A stretch of 64,000 nt of DNA from Eretmocerus hayati. Taxonomy: Eukaryota; Arthropoda; Insecta; Hymenoptera; Aphelinidae. Each line of letters starts with the position of its first letter. Position 1 is the stretch's first letter. The stretch lies in assembly GCA_029851415.1 (NCBI GenBank), contig CM056742.1, positions 158,539,121-158,603,120 on the forward strand. Reading direction: 5' to 3'. Both the position numbers and the translations under genes were made by a program. This document shows positions 1-12,300 of this stretch, one piece after another. The notes under the pieces were generated by a model. That model saw only the letters and a list, made by a program, of their open reading frames with translations. It was not told the origin of the DNA and did no database searches.

Positions 1-480
1 GAAAAACATCAGCGTTGGCTACGCGACCCGTTTCGGAAAGAAATATAGGTTGAGCAACATTGTCACGATTCAGTATCGGGATTGGTGACCGCTCATTCTG
101 CTTTTGCTTAGTTTCTGATCCCAAACAGAGTTACAGTTTTTGGAAACTAAGACGGGTGGTCACCAACCCGGATACTGAGTCGTGGGACTGTTGCTCAACC
201 TATACTTTTTCCTGAAAAAGCTCGCGGCACCCCACGGCTGGTTTATGCTATTTGTTCACGAAAAAACATGGGGAAAATTCCTTTTCTGAAACAAAGATGT
301 CACCCGGAGACCGCCATCATTCAATGTCATGGGTCCCGTATTTAACCGATAATGAAAGAACGGGTTATTCTTAGGATGGTCAACGCTGATGTTTTGCTCT
401 GATTGGTCGGGGAAAAACATGGAGAAACTTGATTTTTGGCTCGATGATGTCACTCGGAGTTCACCAATTATCAAACAACT
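1..480. repeat. Inverted/direct-repeat element, cut by window edge
   Basis: A clear hairpin spans 44-204: TATAGGTTGAGCAACA on the left pairs with TGTTGCTCAACCTATA on the right, and the arms continue inward for about 45 bp with a few mismatches. The first 20 bases of the window pair with 379-398, so a larger palindromic layout is likely. Two diverged direct copies of a segment carrying AAAAACATGG and GATGTCACYCGGAG occur at about 262-312 and 412-462. Short reading frames here look like shadows of the repeats. The left end is missing, so the class and target duplication cannot be determined. Confidence 0.6.
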
Positions 481-1792
481 CATCCTTTGGGGGAATCCTG
501 TTTAGAAAACGACTGGTAAGGTTGCTTCACGGAATTCCCTGCATTAAGTTCTTTGTGCGCGAGCGTATGCGCGCTCACTCACACGCTGAGCGCATCCTAT
601 GTAGAACGAGCCTCAGTGTCAACACATTCACGCATGTAAAGCCAACCTCCCGATAAATCCAGGAAATGACTAAATCAATAGATCAGAAACTATGTGTGAG
701 GTTGAAATCGCCTAAATTGGTTAGTTTAAGGCATGGTTACCTCGCACGCTGTTCCTTTTACACGAGCTCATCTTTTGTCTAGTCGAAAGCAAGGCATTGC
801 CACGCTTTTCGATTCCTCATTGAGATCACCCTGCATCAATCAAATTATTTGACAAACCAATTTTGTAGGGACTGGAATCTATCAACTTTTCCGTTCCAAA
901 ATAAAAGAGTTAGATCATGTCGCATTGTATCATGGCTCTGACTCATCATGTTTTTGATGACTCAATGATATTAGAAAACACTGAAGTGCATCAAATTTTT
1001 GATCCAAAAAATTGTACAGTCCCTAGAAATGGATTGCAATTATTTTCAAGCTCGAGGCATTTTTTAGGGTTCTCTTATTTGTGCCACTCATGCATTCACT
1101 ATTACAATCGGGAACAACTTCAAATGCAATGAGGAGACATTCAGTGGCCTTTCAAGATCTTGTGTTTCGCTCACACTCAATAAGCTATAGTATGGGTATC
1201 AATAGTATAGGTACGATGTTATGGAATACGATATAGGTCCATGTTATGGAAGATTCTGAACGGTCACTAACCTTGGTGTCCATTTTGACAGTCCTTCATT
1301 TTCAGCTAGAGTTGTTCTCTAGTCTACACACAGGATATAATTCTCTAAACTGTCTCAGTGCTAAAATTCGTGACCTCTACTTTTGTTTTCTGATGGTTTG
1401 CTAACCATCATTCGAATATCATCTGGCACAACGATTACTAGTATTGGAACAATGAGAAATTTGTAAGCCTTCGAACGTACGTATTGCATAGATTACTAGC
1501 TAATCACTTGCATACAATCTTCCATAGTCGTATCTTCCATTCGCCCCTTTTTTCTAATCAATACCTGAGACCCAAGGACTGAGTTTACTTTCTCTCGGTG
1601 ACCACCCACAAGTAGTTCTGAGTGGAACTCGCAAGTATAGAATAACTCCATCAATTTTTCTTTCTTCGGCCCTAAGCTATTCCGAGGTCTGAATATCGAA
1701 ACGACACACTCGCGATAGTTTAGGAAAAATTCACTACTGACTATCAGGGTCAAAATTGGCTCAAAACTGATACAAATCATCATATTCCACAG
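481..1792. other. Non-coding or unassigned stretch upstream of yellow exons
   Basis: This stretch lies directly upstream of the first recognised yellow-family exon, so it is probably intron or 5' flank. I looked for the expected N-terminal yellow exon (signal peptide and a WxxLxF-type start) in the + frames and did not find one I could defend. No clear repeat was recognised. Confidence 0.4.
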
Positions 1793-4116
1793 ATGGAAGA
1801 GTATTCATAACCTCTCTTGGGATACCTGGAGTACCAGCAAGACTTGGGGTCGTTTCAAACTTGATGAGCCCATCAGGGCCTCTTATACAACCATATCCCA
1901 ACTGGAATTGGACTGACCGAAATGATTGTGATTCCATCATAGAAGTGTACAGAGTAGCGGTAAAGTGTGAACATTTTTTTGAGCTATCACTTTTCAAAAT
2001 CTATAATCACTTCGAGTCACGGATCAAACGAGTGAATTCATGAGTTCGAAAACAATTTTATGGGTGATAGCAGTATAGATACTGTTTCAAAACTGGAAAC
2101 AATCAAAACCATGAACTGATGATTTCACATTTATCGAGGTATTTGATGATTTCTAGATCGATAAATGCAACAGACTATGGGTACTGGATAGCGCAGTCCT
2201 CATGGAAGGCGAATCGAGGAACTGCCAACCGAAACTACTTGCTTTTGATTTGAAAACAGATACCCTGATAACGAAAATAGTCATTCCAGAACATATTGCA
2301 ACGGGATATACGAATGACTCACTTTTTGCTAATGTTATAGTTGAAACTGAAGGATCGAAATGTGAGAAAACTACGGTAAGACACAAACCTGAAACTGATC
2401 ATTTATACGTCCATACGTAGAAACTGCATACGCGTCTCGTGCGGAAACATTCTTCTTTCGGGAAAACCAAGCTGAACGGTGCCATCGCCCACGTCCAGCT
2501 CGGTTTCCCGAAGGAAAAAATGTTTCCAGCACTCGACGCGTAATGTACTATTTCGGTAATGTGAAAATGGGCCATGATCAATCTCCACTCTCAACTATTT
2601 AACTTCACCGTCGAGTATTTTTAGGAATGATACCCTGTTTACTTCGAAACTATTCGCCAGAGTTCAAATTTTTGTTACCAAAACTATCGAGTACTGAAAG
2701 CCAACGAGATGAAAGATTACGAGACCATCTGGGCTTCTAAGATGATTAAAATGATTGTCAGTTTATAATGATCTTCGAGAGCATGCAATGACTGGGAAGT
2801 TTTTACTTTTGGGTCATTATCATTGTAAAAGTAGAAAAATTCTCTAGAATAATGGACATTTACCTCATCAATTCTAAAGAAAACTAGCAGAAGTGTTGAT
2901 ATATTCTCCAGACAACAGAGGAAAAATGTGATTCTAATCCTCATGAATGGATTCTCGAGAACATTGCAGGAATTTATATTTTGCACTTATTGAATGGATT
3001 TAGAAATTCAATCGAAAATATGGCTTATTCTCCCATCGAAAGTAGGAGCAATCAAGGACGGAATTCCGTACTTTTTGTCTCAAACATTGAGATAATTGCA
3101 CTTTTCCAGAAGAGAGAGATGAAACCAGAACAAAATTCTCATCCCACTGTCACTAATTGCAGGTTTATATGGCAGATTCACGTGGCATGGGTCTGGTAAT
3201 TTGGGATGGAACACAATTGTACCGGTTCCATTCTACATTCTTTGATCCCCAGCCAAATGCGCTGTATGTAAGCGTTGGCAATGACACTAGCAAACCACCA
3301 ATTGGACTTGTGGGCATTAACATTTCTCCGAAAACATTCCCAAACCAAACTCAAAAACTATATCTCCGACCACTAGCATCGCGTGACCTGTTCCATGTAG
3401 ACATAAATAGTGTTAAAAAAGAAAAAACCAAGGGGAGCCGGATTACGATTCACGGTGCGAAAAATATACTCAGTAGCCAGGCAGTTGGACAAGTATTCTC
3501 TCCAAAAGGAGTTCTGTTCCTTGGACTGACCAAGGAATGCGCAATTGCCTGTTGGAATCAGCACAGAGAGCTGAAACGAGAAAATATCGTAAGTTCCCTT
3601 TCCCTTCGAACTCTGATAGAGCTCCAAACTCGCATGAGTTAGTCCTTTACGAATCCCAACTACTTCTGATAGAATTAAAAAACATTAGAAAATCATTTCA
3701 CTCAACTTGCATACACATTCTTCTTATCTATGATTTCAGATATTTTCAAAGTTATCAAAGACATCCTAATTGATTTATGTCGCGGTAGAGACTTGAATTC
3801 TTGGAGATCAATTAATGTGCAAGTGGGCATATAAGCTGAGATTTTATGAGATTAATTCACTTTCCAGGAAATCGTGGCCAGAGATGATAGCCGCTTACAA
3901 TACACAGGTGGGATGAAAGTTCTACCAAGCAGATCATTGCCAGATGGTGAATTGTGGCTGATATCGAATCGATTTACTCACAATTATATTCTCAAGAAAT
4001 TTGATAAAACTCAAATCAATTATCGTGTTATGAGAACTCCCGTGGACAAACTTATCGCCGGAACCAAGTGCGAGATACCCAAGAATTTACAGGAGGCCAT
4101 GAAGAAAGTTCAGTAA
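1793..4116 (+). CDS. Yellow/major royal jelly family protein, 5'-partial, four exons
   Basis: Four exons join in frame: 1793-1959, 2157-2375, 3163-3588 and 3868-4116 (stop included). All three introns are GT-AG and phase 0; the first exon opens with two bases of a split codon after CACAG. They encode about 352 residues. Family hallmarks seen are GRVFIT with IPGVPA, GPLIQPYPNW, VYRVA joined to IDKCNRLWVLDSA, LLAFDLKTDTLI, VYMADSRGMGLVIWD, FDPQP, GINISPK, LYLRPLASRDLFHV, IACWN, and GELWLISNRF near the end. Cysteines fall at the usual family positions (NDCDS, DKCNR, RNCQP, SKCEK). Known members run about 400-430 residues, are usually secreted and form a six-bladed propeller; some act in cuticle pigmentation and some are royal jelly proteins. 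About 60-70 N-terminal residues, including any signal peptide, are missing and may lie left of the window. I cannot assign the yellow subfamily. No frameshift or internal stop was seen. Confidence 0.9.
2429..2542. repeat. Hairpin repeat inside a yellow-gene intron
   Basis: This is an imperfect inverted repeat with arms of about 45 bp. TACGCGTCTCGTGCGGAAAC on the left matches the reverse complement of the right end (GTTTCCAGCACTCGACGCGTA), continuing through CTTTCGGGAAAACC and GGTTTCCCGAAGG. The loop is about 15 bp. It lies 53 bp inside the 2376-3162 intron. The size suggests a small MITE remnant or an intronic RNA hairpin. Confidence 0.7.
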
Positions 4117-4210
4117 TTATTAGATGTTTAGCATAATAGAACGGAACTATACTAATCAGCTGTTTGCTATTATTCAACTCCTTAATATGCCAGAAAAATT
4201 CCTGGATAGA

Positions 4211-4216
4211 AATAAA
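4211..4216 (+). terminator. Polyadenylation signal of the yellow-family gene
   Basis: AATAAA sits 94 bases past the stop codon at 4116, a reasonable 3'UTR length for an insect gene. The cleavage site is not determined. Confidence 0.6.
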
Positions 4217-4275
4217 ACATTATCAAAACGATCCTCGATTTGGTATTGTATAACCATTTCTTCATGAAATGATGG

Positions 4276-4321
4276 ATGATGATCGGTCACCACAAATGCA
4301 TTTGTGGTGACCGATCATCAT
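4276..4321. repeat. Perfect 46-bp palindrome
   Basis: The sequence is its own reverse complement over 46 bases with no loop. The centre lies between 4298 and 4299 (CACAAATG/CATTTGTG), with GATGATCGGTCAC on the left mirrored on the right. It lies just downstream of the yellow-gene polyadenylation signal. Confidence 0.95.
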
Positions 4322-5917
4322 TAGTCATGACTAATACATTTCATTCCGACATCAAATGACGAATAGCTGTTGAAATGTACTTATTAGGGTGATACAACAA
4401 AAATCTCCCATCTATCGAGTATATCCAGAAAGTTGCACTGAGAAGCTCATAAAGACATGATTCATATAATTCATAGCAAACTGGAACACAGGAGTTCAAG
4501 TCCAAATCTTTGACTCATTGAGCAGAAATGGTGTACATTGGCTGTAAGATTTTGACTCCAAAGAAGTTCCACTATAATTTTATGGACCATTTGGAAAAGT
4601 TCATCGATGTCACAGTCTTGATCCAGGCCAATGATCCATTGAGAGATGATCTTCCCTACTTTTGACCAGAAACATTTGTCATTACGCCAATCGATTGGGA
4701 CTCCAATCGAAATCCGAACTCAATATGAATTCTCTTACTATTGCAAAACGTATTAAATTTATCCTCAAAGGAAGAGTGCGCATCCTTCCTCTCCTTCGTA
4801 CATCACGGACTTGAATGATTCAGTGATCTAAATGTTAGAACTCTCAATGGTATGTGAGGGATTATCCTGAGTTTGAAAACAGTCCTCGTCTAAAACCCGT
4901 GCGTTGATGATGCTGATTCATTTCCTATTAGTAATTGTTCGCTGTCAATCCTTGATTGATGCAATTTGATTAAAGATTCTATTAGACACGATAAAATTAG
5001 AAATGACGTCTTTCTGAGGCAACCACGGTTATACGATTTCTTAACATAAGTATGTACTCAATTTTTTACCGAAATACTTGAAATGATGTAACGAATGACA
5101 TGAGCAAGTTCTCAGGCAAGGTACCGTTCTCAACTTTCTTTACTCCGCTGCTTCTTTCCATTTGTCTTAGGAGTGAGCTGCCAGACCGAATTGATTGGAA
5201 TAAAGAACTGATGGAAATTTATTCATTCGGTGCAAGCGCGGATCCAGAGGAGAGCGGTAAGAGGGGTCGAGGAATGGCTCATATTTTTTATGGTTGAGGT
5301 TTGTGCAAATAGAATGAGTAGAGACAAACACTATTTATTGAGTTGAATCAGTAGTCGTCTATACAATATGGGAACGATGATGAGATGAAAATTTAGATCC
5401 ACGAAATGAAATAAATCACAAATGATGTCTATGTCATCCGTCTGTACAATGCCATCCTAAGGTTCCGAATTTCAGATTATAATTTTGAGGTCATCTGATT
5501 CTTGAGACATGGTGTACCAATCCCAAAAGTTCTGCATTGAGTAGCAAATATTTGATCATGGCTCACATTCCACAATGGCTTATAATGAGCAAAACACGTA
5601 AACGCAGACGCCCGGAAAATTCTGCGAGTCCCGCCCCCCCCCGTCTCTCTCTTCCAAGACCTAGTCCCTTGAGATCGATCTCTGGATCCGCTCATGATTC
5701 GATGGAATGGATTAGCTCACATGTTCCAATACAGATAGACTGATCGAGGGCGATCACAATTGTTTATCAAATATTTCCAGTCTTGTGAGAAATATTCGAA
5801 ACAATCACATGAAATAACAGAGATCACTCACTCATAACTAAAAATAAGCACATGAAACCCTGGCACCTCAATTCCACTTTTGAACTCCGCCAATCAAAAC
5901 AGTACATTCTGCATTGA
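4322..5917. other. Intergenic stretch, nothing recognised
   Basis: No coding exon, RNA gene or clear repeat is recognised. The longest frames are short, carry no family motif and have no convincing splice context. A C-run (CCCGCCCCCCCC) lies near 5632. Confidence 0.4.
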
Positions 5918-6481
5918 GAAGGGGAACACCAACTTTGATGATACTGGATTTTGATGAGGCTCTGGGACTCATCTTGTTTTGGTGAGAAGTGAAGGTACTC
6001 AAAGGGGTTCTGGCCAATGGGCCTTCTATTCTGAGATACATCTATGAAGATTAGCATTAGCCATAGAAGGCGAGATTAACACGTTCGCTGCGAAGCCGGT
6101 TTTTCGTGATTTTATTTCTCTCATAAATTCGACCCCCGTATTCCGGTAAAAATGCTTGGATCGGAGCAAACTTCTTTTGGTTCGTTAGTTGAGCCCTAGA
6201 CAGAGTGAATTACCTTGGGAAGTTCTTACTGGGTACAATTTTTGAGTTATTACGGACCGGATAGAATCGGAAAATGAAAAATCGCGGGTCCCGCCGCAGC
6301 AAAGGTGTTAAGAAGTCGTATAAAAGATATACTGACAATGCTAATTTCCATAGCTGAATCTCGGGATGTCCGTTGGCCGGAATCCTTTGTGTGCACTTTC
6401 ATTCTTCACCAAAACCCAGAATTTTCCCAGATTCCCAGAATTTTGTCAAGATCCAGGACCCGCAAGGTTGGTGTTCTCCTT
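5918..6481. repeat. Foldback repeat, family F1 copy 1 (interrupted)
   Basis: Two inverted arms at about 5918-6075 (reverse) and 6312-6481 (forward) share a unit running from GAAAATGCTAATCTCC-like sequence to a CAAGGTTGGTG end. The same unit, again as a head-to-head pair, makes up copy 2 at 9016-9340. The spacer between the arms has been filled by a TTAA-flanked element (6076-6311). Arms are diverged and contain indels; the + arm has an extra short CCCAGAATT duplication near 6425. Confidence 0.75.
6076..6311. mobile_element. piggyBac-type MITE with TTAA ends
   Basis: The element is bounded by TTAA at 6076-6079 and 6308-6311. The inner ends form an imperfect inverted repeat: TTAACACGTTCGCTGCG on the left and, read from the right, TTAACACCTTTGCTGCGGCG. 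TTAA target duplication with short TIRs is the known signature of the piggyBac superfamily. No coding capacity is present, so it is a non-autonomous copy 236 bp long counting both TTAAs. Confidence 0.7.
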
Positions 6482-9015
6482 GTGAGTTCATGAGGTTGTA
6501 GCTCGCGTCCGAGCGATTGGTTTCGAAATTGGGAGCGAAATCATTTCTTTAAAACGGTGAGCCTCATGAAATAGTCGCAAATACTTTATTTTTTGTAATT
6601 TCATAAGCACCTAAACATTGATGAATTGCAGAATTACTAGTAAATTATTCAAACTGCGAAACAAAACATTTTACAACCAAGACTCACCGTAACCTCATGC
6701 CCTCTTCTAAAACGTCTCTCCTTGACAAAATTGATCCTAAAACCTTCCTGCTCGCTCCATAATCTGAGCACTTGGTTTGTTCACCATCAAAACTCATCCC
6801 AAACTAGTCTAGTATCACGTCTTGCAACCCCTTAACCACCTCATTCTCAACCTAAGAAATGAGAAAGTCCACGATCTCACTACTGCATGAGTACAGAAAA
6901 TCTAAACCCTCCATTGAAGCAGTGTAAATGAGACGAAGGGCTCTCAAAAGCCAAAATCTCGTATCGCACTTGAGCGCAAGAACACCAAGTTAAAAGAGAA
7001 GCCAGCAGATTCTGTCTGTATTTATCACTCTAACGCTACTCACGAGCTTCTTCAAAATATATATATATATATAGATAAAAGGATAGGATAGGCACGCTTA
7101 CGAATCGCGGAAATTAAGTGTCAACCAAAAGAGTAAGAGGGAAGAGTAGTTGCTTCTTGTCTGTATGTACACGGGCTCATCTTGACTCCTCAGACTCTTG
7201 AAAGCATCAGAGGAGAGACTATAGTCGTAGATGAAGATGAGGGGTTGGAAGCTTTTGGGAGGTTTTCGAGGCCAAAGACTTTGTGAGTGTATCTGGTCGA
7301 TGTATAGTAAGAGCGAACCGGTAGGATTAGCTCTACGTGAGGTGCAGTCTAAAGCCAAGAGGAGTCTCTGTCTTGCGAAGATGATACCCGCTTGCTGGCT
7401 GCGATTATCAAGGATTTTGCACAGAGTACGTGCGCCAAATGCCCATCAACGCTTGGTACTACTACACAACTGTATCTCGTACAGCCTATCGTTGCTGTTG
7501 CTGTTCTGATCCCGCATCATTTTTCGAGACTATTTGCTCAATGGAGTTGCTTATTCTGTTGGTAAAGCTGATTTTGCTATGTACTTTCTAGTTTGTGTAT
7601 CTGAATGGTTGTACTGAATGATATTTGAAAATAGGTGGCCCTTTCATTACAGGAAAGTTACGATATTTGACACGTTTTTGTCACCTTTTAGCACGTTCAT
7701 GAGTGAAAAGGTCCAGAAAATCTCAAATTAGATGACCACACTCCCAAATCAGGTGTCTTTATATGGAGTTACGATATCTTCTGCCCTGACCCGATAGATA
7801 ATAAGTATCGACTATCTATTGGTTTCAGCAGACGTTTATTTGAATCTTATTTCAAAGAGCTAAATAAGGGGATAGCGATTGTTGGATACATATTTTTTGA
7901 ATTCGCTCCCAAATACATCAAACGGTTCCGGGAAAATATTGAGGAAGTTTGCAGATTCCTACAATTCAGATTTTTCGATCGTGCATTTTTTCACTGTACA
8001 CAATCGATGAAGATTTGTTGAGGTAAAAAGCCTGGTGATCCTGTTATAACTCATGAAATATGTATGTATAACCTTCATTGTCGAGTTGTATCCATTCGAG
8101 TTGCAACGAGTTCTAATTATCAATCCAGAGTCTATTAAGATTTAAATTTGTGAGGAAAAAAACTAGTGTTGAGATCGAAATAGTGACGCAGTAGTTATAT
8201 TTCTCACCGAAAATTATCTCATAAATTTATGCGCATCCAAAATACTTAATTATGGGAATCAACCTTCGTTCGTGCGTAGTAATGTTTTTGTAATGAGCGA
8301 CTCTTATCCTTATCAAATGTATACTTATTCCCGTGACACTTGCATTTATTTCCTACACATCTCCCTCCTTCTCTGTGACCTTTTTGTTCACAGTAACGAT
8401 TACATTGATAGTTTGTCACTATATCTCTGTCATCAGTCTCACAATGTCCTGGGGGAACTGCAATAAATTAAATTCAGATGATCGAAAATAAAATCACTGC
8501 TTCTACGTTTATCCATAATCTCCTCTTTAAGTCTACGGAGGCATTCAAAATTGGATTCCAATAAAGTTACAAGAATAACATTCATAAGTGCAGTCATATG
8601 CTCCCATGTATTGTGAATCATTCTTTGCGATTGTGGTTATACAATTGTCGATAGCAACCAATTTACATGCATGTCTACAGAAACTTATGCTCCTGAGTTC
8701 AAGCCATACTTTAACTATTTCCGCCAATACAATCCTATTCTACCAAAATTTCTTTACGAAGAGTATCAAATTTTGAATAGAATAATTTGTCACGATCACA
8801 TAACACACAGCAATTGTCGAGAACATGAAACATCATTCCAGCTATTGTGGAATACCATAGGTATTTTAGGTAAATTTTAACATTTTCATTTCAAAAGCAA
8901 GTTGTGCCTGAATGATCGAATATCACTGTTGTAACAAGCGAATACTGGTTTTGAAAAAATCTACTAATATGTGGGCCTCTGCAATTACTGGATGCTGGTT
9001 TGGGATGACTGACAA
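6482..9015. other. Intergenic stretch with a TA microsatellite
   Basis: No gene is supported. A (TA)n run lies at about 7057-7073. The rest is AT-rich unique-looking sequence. Confidence 0.4.
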
Positions 9016-9340
9016 AGAGAACACCAACCTTGCGGGTCCTGGATCTTGACGAAACTTTGGGAATCATCTTGTTTTGGTGAGAAATGCAGGTGCCCAGAAG
9101 GGTTTTGTCCAATGAACCTCCCATCCCGAGATACAGCTATGGAGATTAGCATTGTCCATATAGACGCATGTTGAAATGACTCAAATATAGTTATACTGAA
9201 AATGCTAATCTCTATCGCTGAATCTGTGGATAAAAGGCCCAATGGACGAAACTCTTTCACTTGCCTTCATTTCTCACCAAAAAAAGAAGATTCACAGAAT
9301 TTCGTCAAGATCCAGGACCAGCAAGGTTGGTGCTCCCCTC
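9016..9340. repeat. Foldback repeat, family F1 copy 2
   Basis: Head-to-head arms lie at 9016-9154 (reverse) and 9193-9340 (forward), separated by about 38 bp. The arms share GATTAGCATT/AATGCTAATC near the centre and CAACCTTGC/GCAAGGTTGG near the ends. It matches the arms at 5918-6481, so this is an uninterrupted copy of that element. Confidence 0.75.
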
Positions 9341-12300
9341 GTGTTCATAAATTATCTCTTTCAAATTGATTTTTAATAAGACTCAGCATGAATAGAGTAC
9401 AGACTCACTTGGGTTTAACTTCACAGCAAAAGTATCAAAAATCAATAACAGGGAATGAAATGCAATTATAACCAATAGCCTCATCTTGAAGGCCTAAATT
9501 TCTGAATATCGATTCCTCAAATCTGTCACTGAAATCACTTTGCTGTCTTGATGGCATAACTGTCATTACGAAATGTAGCACAGGGTATTCTAGTTATCTA
9601 ATTCACAGCAAATTTAACAGATAAAACTCTCGAGCATTCACCTTTTGCTTTCTGGGATCATACTTTAATCTCGTGTTCAATCGGAATCTGGCTTTTTTGT
9701 GCTTATTTCCTCCTCTAATTATAACTTCAAATTCCAGAACTTGAAGTCTTACAATCAACGATACCGATGTATTTGAGAACATTACATCAAACCAATGAAA
9801 TCGATTGATAGGGGGTATTTGCCTGAATTATTTCACTCAATCCCATCATAATCTTTACTTTCTCGTTGGAATGAACTACTGTAATGATTTGACGAAGGCT
9901 GGGAAAAAATGATTCCTTCATAGATTGTATTATCTTTGTAAAACACTTATTTATGCCAAGGTGAATGACCCTCATGAATGACACCAAAATCTCAATATTT
10001 CCCAGCCTACCTCTTTGGAAATAACTTCGAAAATATTGGATCACATATACCAAATAGGCTCCTTCTGAACACACATATCAATTTCTACCTTTCTATTTTA
10101 TCCCAATCCAACCTATACGAAAAAGTATGATCTCGCAGGATACGTGAATGACGAGTATCGTCTCGATCCAACAAAGTTTCTGCAATTCGCTTGCAACGAC
10201 AAGGCTTCTCTACTATAGCTAAAGCAATACACAGGCAAAGTTGACGACAAAAAAATTCATCAGCGAGGTACACGGCTCATAAAGACACGCACGAGCTTAC
10301 TGTAGTAATACGCGAAAGCGCGCGCGTGGCTCAACCATAAAAAAAGGCGAAATCGTGTTTCACCCTTGCCTCTGCGTACCCACACGTGGGTGGAATTTCT
10401 CTATACCAAAATGTTCACGATACGAACGCGTATGGGACGCAAAAAGGGAGGAAAACAGAGAGGAACGGTGAAGGGGTTGAGCTCAGTCTCGACTTCATAG
10501 AGACGCGCTTCGCTTCGATTCAATCTCGTAACGCCGCGTCGTAAAGGGATCTATCGTGAGAGACTATGAGACTTTGGTTCGTGGTAATCTGACGTGGATT
10601 GCTTCTTTCGAGAGGGGTGTACGAGTGTTGGGGTAAAGGATAAAGTGTGCTCTGTTCGACAAATAAAATCGGCGCCACGTTGAGAGCTTGGATTTGTAGT
10701 GCATCGATGATTTTCAGATTTTCATAGAGATTTTATGGGTCCAAAGTTTGTCAGAGCGTGATGTACATTCCATAGATAATGGAAATTTTTACATATCCGT
10801 ACCATCGATATGGTTCGAATCCCTTCATATACACTGAATAAATTGTACTAACCTAAGTTGCTCACATCCAACTCGGTTGTTATGAAAGGATGACATACTC
10901 ATGACGAATGATCATTCTACGAAAAATTTCATACTTCAACAAAATTTGTTACAGAATGAATCCTGCAGGGATGATAAGACTCTTATGCGTTGAATGATCA
11001 CCTCTGCCTATTTATTCAATTTTGCAGGGAGTTCTGTAAAGATTCTCGATTCCGAAAAATCAAGTCAGGGGTCCTTGACACTATCTGGTTTCCATGATTC
11101 CAATTATTTGGACTATTCTTGTTACGAAGCTTCGGTATAGAGATTTCAAAACAGACCGGAGTATTTAAGTTTCATATTCAACCCATGAAATTGGCAGTCA
11201 GAAAAATTTCTGAGCCATCTCAAAAAAAGTCCTTCAAGTGTCCTAGGAACCAAATATTTTGCTATGAAGTAACCAACGGGGTCGATACAGAAGATAAGAA
11301 ACGCCCCAAATAGTATTCACAGATTCAGGATGACTTTTTTCTTTCTAATAGAGTTCTGGTGTCTGTCAAGGTGAACAGTTTTTAAGAGGGTGTACCTGAT
11401 CGCGAAAGATTTTGGAAAAAATACACATAATATGAAATACATATGAGGGAAGAAATGGTAAAATGCACCCACATGTCAAAATTCAAGATTGAAAGGACTA
11501 CAGTGTCACGCGGATGTAGGTTTCACTTACGTGGGTAAGGGATTACGAGACTAAATCGAATGCCACGTACGCATGATACTTTATGACATTGCCTATCCAA
11601 CGAGTCGTAGCGTATGAGCCGTGCTTGAATACACGCTCGGAAATGTTTCCATCTTACTGATGACTTAGACGTACCAGATCCATAAAGTAGGATCTCTCAG
11701 TCTCATGAACCAATTTTCCGCGAAATATACGCTAATCTCCATCGTTATTCAACGGATGGTTTGACGCTTATGCGCTCAATCTGTTTGATGAAAATTCATA
11801 CAGATGGGACAAGATTTGGTCTCAATCTTGTCTCGCAAACTGGGATATCTCTATTTACGACTGGGCTCGTAATTGACATCTGACGTTGACTGAAATTGGC
11901 TTGAGTCAGCTGCTGGTGTGCGGTCTGATTGATGAAAAAAAGTATTCAGGTTGAAAGAGTCAATACTTGTCCACTCTCGCGTGTGGAATTCTACAGAAAG
12001 AAGAAAGTCCTTGGCATTTGTTGACATTACGATACATAGAGATATCTTCATGCATCGCCAATCAATCCCCAACAAATTTAATTCAAACTGCGTGATATTT
12101 CATCAAAAAATTCTCATGAATGGTCGTAAAAATTCAGCACATCATATCTCCTAGACTAATGAGAATCTTATGTATTTAATTTTAAAAATTATGATTCCGA
12201 TCGAGGATTAGAGAACGGTATACAAGTTAAGCCTGTCATTGTCAGTACAATTAGCACGAAGGGGTGCGCAGTGAAAACTAATGCGAGAATCTCGAAGAGC

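Noticed and set aside
10811..10822. GGTTCGAATCCC, a tRNA B-box-like string
   Set aside because: No matching A box, acceptor stem or anticodon arm is found upstream, so it is not a tRNA gene.
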